From Oscillospiraceae bacterium (lineage in GTDB: Bacteria; Bacillota; Clostridia; Oscillospirales; Acutalibacteraceae): a stretch of DNA of 61,453 bases. The DNA is taken from contig SVQF01000003.1 of the NCBI GenBank assembly GCA_015065445.1, forward strand, positions 1 through 61,453, in the 5' to 3' direction. Of the stretch, positions 25,052 through 32,071 are shown piece by piece. The translations under genes were made by a program, and so were the position numbers. The notes beneath the pieces are model-generated. The model was not told where the DNA came from. It worked only from the letters and a program-made list of their open reading frames with translations, and did no database searches. Each line of letters begins with the position of its first letter. Positions within the stretch are counted from its first letter, which is position 1.

Positions 25052-25527
25052 TTAAAATTAGTATTATAGCCGTTGGCAAGCTTAAAGAAAAGTATCTGCG
25101 TGACGCTGTGGCGGAGTACACAAAACGGATTTCGGCTTTTGCCAAAATCAGCATTACCGAAATAAATGAGTACAGATGCTATGAAAATCCATCATCTGCC
25201 GAAATCGGGCAGGTGCTTCAAAAAGAAGGCGAACAGATTATTTCAAAAATTCCAAAGGGCTCTTTTGTTATCCCGATGTGTATTGAGGGCGTACAGAAGA
25301 CGAGCGAGGAATTTTCGGCAGAAATTGAAAAAATCTCGCTCACAAATTCAGATATTACATTTATAATCGGCGGCTCGTTCGGTCTGTCGGACGAGGTGAA
25401 GTCGCTTGGCAAGCTGAAGATGTCGTTTTCAAAAATGACATTTCCTCACCAGCTTATGCGTGTAATCCTGCTTGAACAGGTTTACAGGGCATTATCAATT
25501 TCAAACAACACAAAATACCACAAGTAG
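25048..25527 (+). CDS. rlmH: 23S rRNA (pseudouridine-1915-N3)-methyltransferase
   Basis: SPOUT-class SAM-dependent methyltransferase acting on 70S ribosomes at helix 69. 159 residues, exactly the family size. Start IIAVGKLKEKYLRDAVAEYTKRI, SAM-knot motif IIGGSFGLSDEVK (about residues 109-121), and the C-terminal FSKMTFPHQLMRVILLEQVYRALSI...KYHK, nearly invariant in RlmH. It overlaps the WalJ-like gene by 4 bp. The end of the gene forms one arm of an inverted repeat that spans the promoter of the next transcript. Confidence 0.95.
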   Translation: MIKISIIAVGKLKEKYLRDAVAEYTKRISAFAKISITEINEYRCYENPSSAEIGQVLQKEGEQIISKIPKGSFVIPMCIEGVQKTSEEFSAEIEKISLTNSDITFIIGGSFGLSDEVKSLGKLKMSFSKMTFPHQLMRVILLEQVYRALSISNNTKYHK

Positions 25528-25551
25528 TTGCAAATACAAACTGCTTGTGGT
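25517..25551. promoter_or_regulatory. inverted repeat spanning the riboswitch promoter
   Basis: ACCACAAGTAG (end of rlmH) and CTGCTTGTGGT are complementary with one G-T pair. They enclose the -35 box and reach the -10 box. It may be an rlmH terminator stem without T-tract, or an operator. Confidence 0.4.
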
Positions 25552-25556
25552 ATAAT
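25528..25556 (+). promoter_or_regulatory. sigma-A promoter of the cobalamin riboswitch transcript
   Basis: TTGCAA (25528-25533), 17 bp spacer, perfect TATAAT (25551-25556). It starts right after the rlmH stop codon. Confidence 0.75.
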
Positions 25557-25565
25557 CATATTCGC

Positions 25566-25790
25566 AAAATCCGAACTAACGGAAGCAGGTGCGAATCCTG
25601 CACAACCGCCATTACCGTATTTGACGTAAAAGCAAGTCATTGTGCCATTGCGAAAGTGAGAAGGCGACTTGCGTTGTCCTGTATTCCGAGTTTTTTAACA
25701 ATAAATAAGGACAAAGCGGCTAACTAAAACCAATTTGTATTAGTTCGCCGACGTCTTGAGTCGGGAGACGAGTTCGGCTTTTCAATTCAG
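25566..25790 (+). promoter_or_regulatory. cobalamin (B12) riboswitch aptamer
   Basis: Core elements of the cobalamin aptamer appear in order. GGAAGCAGGTGCGAATCCTGC (25581-25601) is the paired G-GTG-AA-TCC segment, followed by CCGCCATTACCGT, equivalent to CCGCCACTGT. Then come an AGTCATTG block and a GAGAAGGCGACTTGC block that pair as the next arm, and finally AGTCGGGAGACGAG (25759-25772), close to the B12 box AGTCAGGAGACCTG. It is preceded by a promoter and followed by a terminator hairpin just before the ribosome site of the secreted toroid protein gene, as expected for control by premature termination when B12 is plentiful. Not checked with a covariance model. Confidence 0.9.
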
Positions 25791-25845
25791 GTTCTTGGGC
25801 AAGCGGAAGAACTGTGGGTTGTTGCGTTTTTTCGTCACGCTCATT

Positions 25846-25873
25846 TCTCTGCCCGAGGGCAGAGATTTTTTTA
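25846..25873 (+). terminator. riboswitch-controlled intrinsic terminator
   Basis: TCTCTGCCC/GGGCAGAGA stem followed by a T7 tract, immediately before TTGGAGG and the ATG at 25887. It is placed to be the expression platform of the cobalamin riboswitch. Confidence 0.85.
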
Positions 25874-25886
25874 TTGGAGGTACAAA

Positions 25887-27539
25887 ATGAAAAAGGTATT
25901 ATCACTGGCACTTGCCCTTGTTATGACGGTTGCAAGTCTCAGCACTGCGGCAATCGTTCAGGCAGCAAATCCAAGCACAGCCTATGAAGAGGTGTCGCAG
26001 ATTAAGGAAAAGGCGGCAGCATATATTGTTGCAAACGACACTTACACCGATTATACTGACGTGGCAAACGCTTCGGCACTCTGGACGCTTATCAAAGCAG
26101 GTCAGAATATGGCGGACAAAGAGGTAACTCTTTATACTTATGACGATAAAGGTGAGGTTGTCGACACAACAACATCAAACGTTAAGACAGAATTTGTAAA
26201 GAATTTAAAGAGCAATCTTGATACAAACGAAGGCAAAATCGTTATAACAGGTGCAAACTGGTATCAGGACGAAAACGACAACTGGTACTCAGTTCCTTAC
26301 AGCTACGAGGATATTGCGGTTTACGGTGCGGCAATTCTTATTCTTGAGGAATTCGGTTACAACACAACAGACTTTGAGGGCTACGACCTTCAGAAAGCTT
26401 TTGCCGACTTTGACGTCAGCACTGTTACAAATCCGTATTCTTACAGAGTTGCGGTTGAGGCTGCAAACGTTGTAATCAAAAGTGCAGACAAAGCTAACGA
26501 GCTTCTTGCCGATATGCAGCAGAGATATTATGTAAAAGGCAGCGGCATCAACAACTGGGGATTTTCGTGCGACAATACCGCACAGATGCTTTTTGCAATC
26601 GGAAATATTGAAAATACTGCTGATTATGTTGAAACAATAGCAGACGCAAAAAGAGTTATAAGAACTTATACTACGGATGAGGGTGCATTTGCAGACAGCG
26701 TTTACGTCACTACTGTTAATGCAGATTCTACGGCACTCGCAATGGGCGGTTTTTCGGCGGTAGGCGACCCGATGAATGCAAGATTCTTTTACGAAAAACT
26801 GATTGAGAATTTCTACAACGCTTCAACAGGAGCTTTCACAACAGACGGTGCGGACAATATGTATGCAACAAAGGACTCGCTCCTTGGTCTTATATATTAT
26901 CAGGAGGCACTTGAAACCGTTCACGACTTCACCGCCGGTTCACAGGTTTTGTTACCCGCATCCTTGGAGAGCAACGGCGTTGAAATGGTTTATTGCAGCC
27001 TTTGCGGTGAATGTTATAAGAATACAATTCACGGTATTTCACACGTCACCCTCGCAAAGAAATCGTATGTTTATGACGGCAAAACCAAAAAGCCCGCTGT
27101 TAATGTTATTGCAGGCACTATGGAAGATGTAAGTTCCGATTGTTATACAGTTACGTATTCAAACAACAAGAACGTAGGCACAGCAAAGGCTACGATTACA
27201 TTTAAGTACCGCTATGCAGGAACTGTTATAAGAGAGTTTGTTATCAACCCCAAGGGTACTGCGGTTTCAAAGCTCACTGCGGCAAAGAAGGGCTTTTCTG
27301 TAAACTGGAAAAAGCAGGCAACACAGACTACGGGCTACCAGATTCAGTACAGTACAAACAGCAATTTCAAGAATGCCGGCACTGTAACAGTAAAGAGCAA
27401 CAAGACAACTTCAAAGAAAATTGCAAAACTTGCCGCAAAGAAAAAGTACTATGTACGTATTCGCACTTACAAAACCGTTAAGGGCAAGAACTATTATTCG
27501 GCATGGTCAAAGGCAAAGACTGTAACAACTAAAAAATAA
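25887..27539 (+). CDS. secreted alpha/alpha-toroid protein with Ig-like and FN3 domains, B12-regulated
   Basis: 550 residues. Signal peptide 1-27 (cleavage after VQA). Residues about 30-355 are helical, with repeating blocks such as SYEDIAVYGAAILILEEFG, NWGFSCDNTAQMLFAIGN, NADSTALAMGGFSAVGD and MYATKDSLLGLIYYQEAL. These resemble the (alpha/alpha)6 toroid of transcobalamin/intrinsic factor and prenyltransferase-like proteins. A small CSLCGECY knuckle (about 371-378) leads into an Ig-like repeat (YDGKTKKPAVNV...YTVTYSNNKNVGTAKATI) and a C-terminal fibronectin type III domain (about 465-550). No sorting motif or membrane anchor is seen. The cobalamin riboswitch and terminator directly upstream make corrinoid capture or handling the best guess. 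This is inferred from regulation plus fold; no B12-binding residues can be named. Confidence 0.8.
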   Translation: MKKVLSLALALVMTVASLSTAAIVQAANPSTAYEEVSQIKEKAAAYIVANDTYTDYTDVANASALWTLIKAGQNMADKEVTLYTYDDKGEVVDTTTSNVKTEFVKNLKSNLDTNEGKIVITGANWYQDENDNWYSVPYSYEDIAVYGAAILILEEFGYNTTDFEGYDLQKAFADFDVSTVTNPYSYRVAVEAANVVIKSADKANELLADMQQRYYVKGSGINNWGFSCDNTAQMLFAIGNIENTADYVETIADAKRVIRTYTTDEGAFADSVYVTTVNADSTALAMGGFSAVGDPMNARFFYEKLIENFYNASTGAFTTDGADNMYATKDSLLGLIYYQEALETVHDFTAGSQVLLPASLESNGVEMVYCSLCGECYKNTIHGISHVTLAKKSYVYDGKTKKPAVNVIAGTMEDVSSDCYTVTYSNNKNVGTAKATITFKYRYAGTVIREFVINPKGTAVSKLTAAKKGFSVNWKKQATQTTGYQIQYSTNSNFKNAGTVTVKSNKTTSKKIAKLAAKKKYYVRIRTYKTVKGKNYYSAWSKAKTVTTKK

Positions 27540-27544
27540 TTTTG

Positions 27545-27567
27545 AGGAGAGGCGGCAGACCTCTCCT
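27545..27567 (+). repeat. left duplicated terminator hairpin (element copy 2)
   Basis: 23 bp hairpin sequence AGGAGAGGCGG-CAGACCTCTCCT, six bases after the stop of the toroid protein gene and repeated exactly at 27839-27861. The T-tract is missing on this side. Confidence 0.85.
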
Positions 27568-27838
27568 CAGCGTGTAGACAAACCTGACAAACAAGGTCTA
27601 CACGCTGTCAGACTTTTGAGAAAGGTGCAGAATTTCGTTTTCTTGCGAGTGGGAGCTGTACGACGGTACCGCCCCCGAGCAAAAAACGAAAAACGCCAAA
27701 AGCCTTAGAAACTCAATGTTTCCAAGGCTTTTAAATTCTAATATATCTGTTTTTTAGGGCGTATGATATCCGCCCCAACAGGACTTAATCCCTTTTTTTA
27801 TTCTTTCAGGCGTGGTTATGCCCTTTGTCGACAGTCTT
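27568..27838 (+). mobile_element. 271 bp non-coding MITE-like element, copy 2
   Basis: Same element and same orientation as 18586-18850. The first 80 or so bases are identical apart from the loop of the first hairpin, and the last block GGCGTGGTTATGCCCTTTGTCGACAGTCT is identical. The middle differs, but with conserved stems: the 15 bp hairpin 27698-27712/27718-27732 has G27708-C27722 where copy 1 has C18725-G18739. It is inserted exactly between the stem and the T-tract of the terminator of the toroid protein gene. No ORF. The right end CAGTCTT differs from copy 1 in its last base. Confidence 0.8.
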
Positions 27839-27861
27839 AGGAGAGGCGGCAGACCTCTCCT
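27839..27861 (+). repeat. right duplicated terminator hairpin (element copy 2), followed by T-tract
   Basis: Exact copy of 27545-27567, followed by TTTTTTG (27861-27867, one T shared with the duplication). This is the functional terminator end. The CDF gene promoter begins directly after it. Confidence 0.85.
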
Positions 27862-27867
27862 TTTTTG

Positions 27868-27896
27868 TTGACAAGTAAGAGCCAAGAGGTTATAAT
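27868..27896 (+). promoter_or_regulatory. sigma-A promoter of the CDF exporter gene
   Basis: Perfect TTGACA (27868-27873), 17 bp spacer, perfect TATAAT (27891-27896). Confidence 0.8.
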
Positions 27897-27898
27897 AA

Positions 27899-27910
27899 AT
27901 TGTGCACAAT
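27899..27910. promoter_or_regulatory. palindrome ATTGTGCACAAT after the CDF promoter, candidate operator
   Basis: Perfect 12 bp palindrome 2 bp downstream of the -10 box. A closely related sequence lies at 29140-29151 in the glutathione peroxidase promoter; over 24 bp the two blocks match at 21 positions. A shared repressor is inferred. Confidence 0.6.
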
Positions 27911-27930
27911 CTAATTTGAGGTGACAGCAA

Positions 27931-29073
27931 ATGGAAAAAGACATAATTCAGGCAAAAAGCGATATGCAAAACAGAAGCAAGCAGATATTCAAAACAAGTA
28001 TTGTTGGAATTGCTGTTAATCTTCTGCTCGTTGGCTTCAAAGCGGCAGTCGGTATGCTTTCAAACTCTATTGCAATTATCCTTGACGCTGTAAACAACCT
28101 GAGCGACGCACTGTCGTCTGTAATCACAATTATAGGAATGAAACTTGCGGGCAAGCCCGCCGACAAAAAGCATCCTATGGGTTACGGCAGAATTGAGTAT
28201 CTGACCTCTGCAATAATTTCGGTAATTATTATTTACGCAGGTGCGACCTCGCTTGAAAGTTCAATCAAAAAGATAATACATCCCGAGCAGGCGGACTACT
28301 CAGCAGTAACGCTGATTATTGTGGCAGTGGCTGTTGCGGTTAAACTTATGCTCGGCTCGTATGTTAAAAAGCAGGGCGAAAAAGTGAACTCAGACGCACT
28401 TGTGGCGTCGGGCAAAGACGCACTGTTTGACTCGGTAATTTCGCTTTCAACCCTTGCTGCAGCTGCGGTATATCTTATCTGGGGCGTTAGTCTTGAGGCG
28501 TATCTGGGTGTTGTAATTTCGGTTATTATTATCAAGAGCGGACTCGAAATGATTGGCGAAACGCTGTCAAAAATCCTTGGAGAACGTGTTGATTCTGAAC
28601 TTGCAGGCAACATTAAAAGGACGGTATGCAGTTTTGACGAAGTGCAGGGTGCATACGACCTTACTATGAACAATTACGGCCCCGACAATTATCTTGCAAC
28701 AATTCATATAGAGGTTGCCGACACTCTTACGGCAGCGGATATTGACCGCCTTACAAGAAGAATTCAGGCAAAGGTGCTTGACGAATACAATATTTATATT
28801 GCGGCTGTAAGCATATATTCGGTTAACACCACCGACGACGAGATAATAAGTATTAAAAATAATATAGATTCAATTATTATGTCGCACGACAATATTCTGC
28901 AGATTCACGGCTTTTATGTTGACAAAGAGTATATGATGATTAACGTTGACATAGTTATGAGTTTTGACGAAAAAGAGCCCGACGCAGTTTACGCAGATAT
29001 TAAAAAACAGATTGAACAGGCGTATCCCGAGTACGCAATCAATCTTGCAATGGACACGGACATAAGCGATTAG
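27931..29073 (+). CDS. cation diffusion facilitator family metal exporter
   Basis: 380 residues. Six membrane helices occupy about residues 15-215, with the metal-site blocks LDAVNNLSDALSS (helix 2, Asp pair) and ALVASGKDALFDSVIS (helix 5), plus the loop KKHPMGYGRIEYLT typical of CDF proteins. The cytoplasmic part is long (about 216-380) and appears to hold two successive ferredoxin-like ZT-dimer domains, where classical CDF proteins have one. Exports divalent metals such as Mn, Fe or Zn by proton antiport. Helix 2 has Asp where zinc-type CDFs have His, which fits manganese or iron preference (known trend, applied here as inference). A shared operator block with the peroxidase operon links it to oxidative or metal stress. 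Confidence 0.88.
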   Translation: MEKDIIQAKSDMQNRSKQIFKTSIVGIAVNLLLVGFKAAVGMLSNSIAIILDAVNNLSDALSSVITIIGMKLAGKPADKKHPMGYGRIEYLTSAIISVIIIYAGATSLESSIKKIIHPEQADYSAVTLIIVAVAVAVKLMLGSYVKKQGEKVNSDALVASGKDALFDSVISLSTLAAAAVYLIWGVSLEAYLGVVISVIIIKSGLEMIGETLSKILGERVDSELAGNIKRTVCSFDEVQGAYDLTMNNYGPDNYLATIHIEVADTLTAADIDRLTRRIQAKVLDEYNIYIAAVSIYSVNTTDDEIISIKNNIDSIIMSHDNILQIHGFYVDKEYMMINVDIVMSFDEKEPDAVYADIKKQIEQAYPEYAINLAMDTDISD

Positions 29074-29098
29074 CAATTGTTAACTTTTTGTTAAATGC

Positions 29099-29126
29099 TT
29101 GACAAACGGGCATAATATGATATAAT
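29099..29126 (+). promoter_or_regulatory. sigma-A promoter of the peroxidase-thioredoxin operon
   Basis: Perfect TTGACA (29099-29104), 16 bp spacer, perfect TATAAT (29121-29126). Confidence 0.75.
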
Positions 29127-29139
29127 GAAGTAGAAATAA

Positions 29140-29151
29140 ATTGCACACAAT
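29140..29151. promoter_or_regulatory. ATTGCACACAAT, second copy of the candidate operator
   Basis: Lies 13 bp after the -10 box of the peroxidase operon. It is part of a 24 bp block (29135-29158) shared with the CDF promoter region at 27894-27917. Confidence 0.5.
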
Positions 29152-29178
29152 TTAATTTTACAAACAGGAGGAAGCAAA

Positions 29179-29643
29179 ATGAACGTACTTGATTTTAAAG
29201 TAATGGGACAGAAGGGTGAAGAAATTGCACTCGAACAGTACAGAGGCAAGGTGCTTCTTATTGTAAACACAGCAACACACTGCGGTTTTACTCCTCAGTA
29301 CAACGGACTTGAGGCTATGTACAAAAAGTTTAACGAAAGAGGATTTGAGATTCTTGACTTCCCGTGCAACCAGTTTGCTTTTCAGGCTATGGAAAGTGAC
29401 GAGGGAATCAACAAGGTTTGCTCACGTAAGTTTGGCACAACCTTCCCGAGATTTAAAAAGATTAAGGTTAACGGCAAAGACGCAGACCCGCTTTACAAAT
29501 ATCTTGTTGAGCAGACGGGCGGCGACAAAATCGGCTGGAACTTCACAAAATTTCTTATCGACAAAGAGGGCAACATTGTTGAGCGTTTCTCATCAAAGAT
29601 TACTCCTGAAGAAATCGAAGCAAAGGTTGAGGCACTTTTATAA
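29179..29643 (+). CDS. glutathione peroxidase family thiol peroxidase
   Basis: 154 residues, the length of bacterial GPx/BtuE-type proteins, which reduce hydroperoxides usually with thioredoxin as reductant. The peroxidatic residue is Cys35 in NTATHCGFTPQY, where selenoproteins carry Sec. The tetrad partners are in DFPCNQF (Gln) and IGWNFTKFLID (Trp, Asn). An extra Cys in DFPCNQF is the usual position near the active site. Cytoplasmic. First of three genes, followed 20 bp later by a thioredoxin reductase-like protein and then thioredoxin, which together make a complete peroxide-reducing chain. GGAGGAAG ribosome site. Confidence 0.93.
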   Translation: MNVLDFKVMGQKGEEIALEQYRGKVLLIVNTATHCGFTPQYNGLEAMYKKFNERGFEILDFPCNQFAFQAMESDEGINKVCSRKFGTTFPRFKKIKVNGKDADPLYKYLVEQTGGDKIGWNFTKFLIDKEGNIVERFSSKITPEEIEAKVEALL

Positions 29644-29663
29644 TTTCCCATTGAGGTTTAGCT

Positions 29664-30527
29664 ATGTATGATGTTATAATAATAGGAGCGGGACCTGCGG
29701 GCATATCCGCTTCGCTTTACGCAAAGCGTGCTAACAAAAGCGTGCTTGTGCTTTATCACGGCGAGTCACAGCTCGAAAAAGCCCATATGATTGACAATTA
29801 TTACGGCTTTCCGGGCGGTATTACAGGCACTCAGCTCTATGAGGACGGTATTGCACAGGCAAAAGAACTTGGCGTAGAGGTTAAAAACGAGGAAGTCACG
29901 CATATTTCTATGACCGCCTCTATGACTTATGAGGTAACTTCAAACGACAAAAAGTACGAGGGCAAATCGCTCATTCTTGCAACGGGCAACAAAAAGGTAC
30001 GTCCAAACATCAAGGGCGTTGCCGATTTTGAGGGCAAGGGCGTAAGTTACTGTGCAATCTGCGATGGCTTCTTTTACAGAAAAAAGACTGTTGCCGTGCT
30101 CGGTGCGGGCGACTATGCACTGTCCGAGGCGGGCGACCTCGAAAACATTGTCGGCAAACTCTATCTTCTGACCGACGGTCAGCAGGCACCGGATACCGAC
30201 AAGTACGAGATAATAACCAAAAAGATTGCCGAAATCAGGGGCGATGCAAAAATCGGTGCGGTTGTTTTTGAAGACGGCAGCGAGCTTGAACTGAACGGAC
30301 TCTTTGTTGCTCTCGGTGTTGCAGGCGGTGCGGACTTTGCAAAAAAGCTCGGTCTTTCACTTGACGGCGACAGCATAAAGGTTAATGCCGATATGAGCAC
30401 AAACCTTCCGGGTGTGTTCTCATGCGGTAACGTGACGGGCGGACTTCTTCAGGTCTGCAAGGCTGTTTACGAAGGCGGACAGGCAGGACTTTCAGCGGTA
30501 AATTATTTAAAAAGTAAGGAGAAATAA
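29664..30527 (+). CDS. thioredoxin reductase-like FAD flavoprotein
   Basis: 287 residues, shorter than E. coli TrxB (about 320). FAD fold VIIIGAGPAGISASLYA (residues 4-20) and redox disulphide CAIC (Cys130, Cys133) in SYCAICDGFFY. The second dinucleotide fold reads VLGAGDYALSEAG where NADPH enzymes have GGGDSA, and the NADPH-phosphate motif HRR...R is absent: the corresponding stretch reads YLLTDGQQAP. Thioredoxin reductases of Clostridia that take electrons from reduced ferredoxin (FFTR) also lack these motifs, so electron donation by ferredoxin is plausible (inference). It lies between gpx and trx, 2 bp before the thioredoxin gene. Confidence 0.87.
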   Translation: MYDVIIIGAGPAGISASLYAKRANKSVLVLYHGESQLEKAHMIDNYYGFPGGITGTQLYEDGIAQAKELGVEVKNEEVTHISMTASMTYEVTSNDKKYEGKSLILATGNKKVRPNIKGVADFEGKGVSYCAICDGFFYRKKTVAVLGAGDYALSEAGDLENIVGKLYLLTDGQQAPDTDKYEIITKKIAEIRGDAKIGAVVFEDGSELELNGLFVALGVAGGADFAKKLGLSLDGDSIKVNADMSTNLPGVFSCGNVTGGLLQVCKAVYEGGQAGLSAVNYLKSKEK

Positions 30528-30529
30528 TT

Positions 30530-30835
30530 ATGGTAAAAGAAATCACAGAGGCTAATTTTGAGGCAGAAGTGTTAAATTCAGGTAAAACCTGCTTAATCGA
30601 CTTTTTTGCAGTATGGTGCGGACCGTGCAAGATTATGTCACCCATCGTTGACGAAATCGCTGCCGAGATGCCCGACGTTGTTGTGGGCAAGGTTGACGTT
30701 GATGAGAACGACGAACTCGCAGAAAAGTATCAGGTAATGTCAATTCCTACCATTCTTGTAATCAAGGACGGCGAGGTTGCCGAAACTTTTATCGGCGTAA
30801 CACCAAAAGAAAACATTGTTGCTGCACTCAGCTGA
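30530..30835 (+). CDS. thioredoxin
   Basis: 101 residues, the usual size. Active site WCGPC (Cys30, Cys33), preceded by CLIDFFAVW, with the conserved cis-Pro in VMSIPTILV and the ending DGEVAETFIG. Cytoplasmic disulphide reductase, reduced by the preceding flavoprotein and in turn reducing the glutathione peroxidase two genes upstream. AAGGAGAA ribosome site inside the end of the reductase gene. Operon ends in the terminator at 30850. Confidence 0.94.
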   Translation: MVKEITEANFEAEVLNSGKTCLIDFFAVWCGPCKIMSPIVDEIAAEMPDVVVGKVDVDENDELAEKYQVMSIPTILVIKDGEVAETFIGVTPKENIVAALS

Positions 30836-30849
30836 TTTAAAAATATTGT

Positions 30850-30874
30850 CGGGCACCCCTCGGGTGCCCGTTTT
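30850..30874 (+). terminator. intrinsic terminator after thioredoxin
   Basis: CGGGCACCC/GGGTGCCCG stem with CTC loop, then TTTTGG. The short T-run may allow partial readthrough into the lipase gene 11 bp further on. Confidence 0.8.
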
Positions 30875-30885
30875 GGTATAAAGAT

Positions 30886-32070
30886 ATGAAAAAGAAGATA
30901 AGATTGATTGCCGTTTTGCTTGCACTTGTTTTGTTGTTTTCGTCGTGTGCGAGGAGCAAACCTGCCGTGCAGGCTAACGCAGACGATTTTAAAACCAACT
31001 ATACATATGTTTTTGTTCACGGTCTGTCGGGCTGGGGAAGCTACGACACTGCCAACAAGTTCCTCAAATACTGGGGAATGTTTGGCGGCGACCTTATGAA
31101 GTATCTTAACAAGCAGGGTTTCAACTGCGTCAGTGCGTCCGTTGCTCCGCACGGCAGTGCGTGGGACAGAGCGTGCGAGCTTTACGCTCAGCTGACGGGC
31201 AGTGTTGTGGATTACGGCGAGGCTCACAGCAAAAAGTGTAATCACGAGCGATTCGGCACCGATTATTCCGATAAGCCGCTTATAGAAGACTGGGACAGTA
31301 AAAACAAAATAAACCTGCTCGGTCACTCCTTCGGCGGTGCAACCGTAAGACTTCTTTCTGAACTTATGGCAAATGGCAGTGCCGACGAAATTGCCGCTAC
31401 CGACAGCGAAGGTATTTCTCCGCTATTTACAGGCGGAAAGGCTGACTGGATTTACAGCATCACAGCACTTGCCGCACCGCACAACGGAACCACCGCATAC
31501 GATGTGGGCGACGTTGAGGATGACGTTTCAAATTCACCAAAGCACTTTATTCAGGACAAACTGAACAGTCTTATGGCGTCTGCAAACAGCGAAGAGGACG
31601 ACGGCAGGGCGGATTTTGACAATGCGAATTACGATATGCTGCTCGACAATGCTAAGGCACTTAACGAGAGAATCAGCACGCTGCCGAATGTGTACTACTT
31701 TTCGATTCCGTGCTCGTCGTGTACCGGGAACGATGACGGTACTTACTCGCCTGACGAAAGCAAAACCGAAATGCTTTTTGTCAAGACGGCAAGGCTTATG
31801 GGCAAGTTCACCGAAACTTCAGAAGGCGGCGTTGTTGCAGACGAAAGTTGGCTCGAAAACGACGGGCTTGTAAACACAATCTCAGCGACAGCACCGTTTA
31901 ACGCCCCGCAGACCCAGTACCGTGAAGGCGAGGTAAAGGCTGGCGAATGGAACATTATGCCAACTTACGACGGCGACCATATGTCGCTGCAGGGCGGACT
32001 GTTCAAAACAAACGACGTGCGTGACTTTTACACCGCACACCTTATGATGATTAATTCCTTGGAGGGCTAA
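30886..32070 (+). CDS. lipase lipoprotein, staphylococcal/Geobacillus lipase type
   Basis: 394 residues. Lipoprotein signal with lipobox FSSC (Cys at about residue 22) predicts anchoring to the outer face of the membrane. The alpha/beta hydrolase core starts with YVFVHGLSGWG (oxyanion region). The nucleophile elbow is LLGHSFGGAT, with the Ser near residue 148. The Asp is in WLENDGLVNT and the His in DGDHMSL near the C-terminus, completing the triad seen in family I.5/I.6 lipases such as Geobacillus L1. The insert DWDSKNKINLL and the block ITALAAPHNGTTA also match that group. It follows the thioredoxin terminator closely and precedes a ferritin-like gene by 1 bp. The natural ester substrate is unknown. 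Confidence 0.86.
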   Translation: MKKKIRLIAVLLALVLLFSSCARSKPAVQANADDFKTNYTYVFVHGLSGWGSYDTANKFLKYWGMFGGDLMKYLNKQGFNCVSASVAPHGSAWDRACELYAQLTGSVVDYGEAHSKKCNHERFGTDYSDKPLIEDWDSKNKINLLGHSFGGATVRLLSELMANGSADEIAATDSEGISPLFTGGKADWIYSITALAAPHNGTTAYDVGDVEDDVSNSPKHFIQDKLNSLMASANSEEDDGRADFDNANYDMLLDNAKALNERISTLPNVYYFSIPCSSCTGNDDGTYSPDESKTEMLFVKTARLMGKFTETSEGGVVADESWLENDGLVNTISATAPFNAPQTQYREGEVKAGEWNIMPTYDGDHMSLQGGLFKTNDVRDFYTAHLMMINSLEG

Positions 32071-32071
32071 A

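Noticed and set aside
25581-25601. tRNA T-arm-like sequence GGTGCGAATCC.
   Set aside because: No acceptor, D or anticodon arms around it. It is the conserved core of the cobalamin aptamer.
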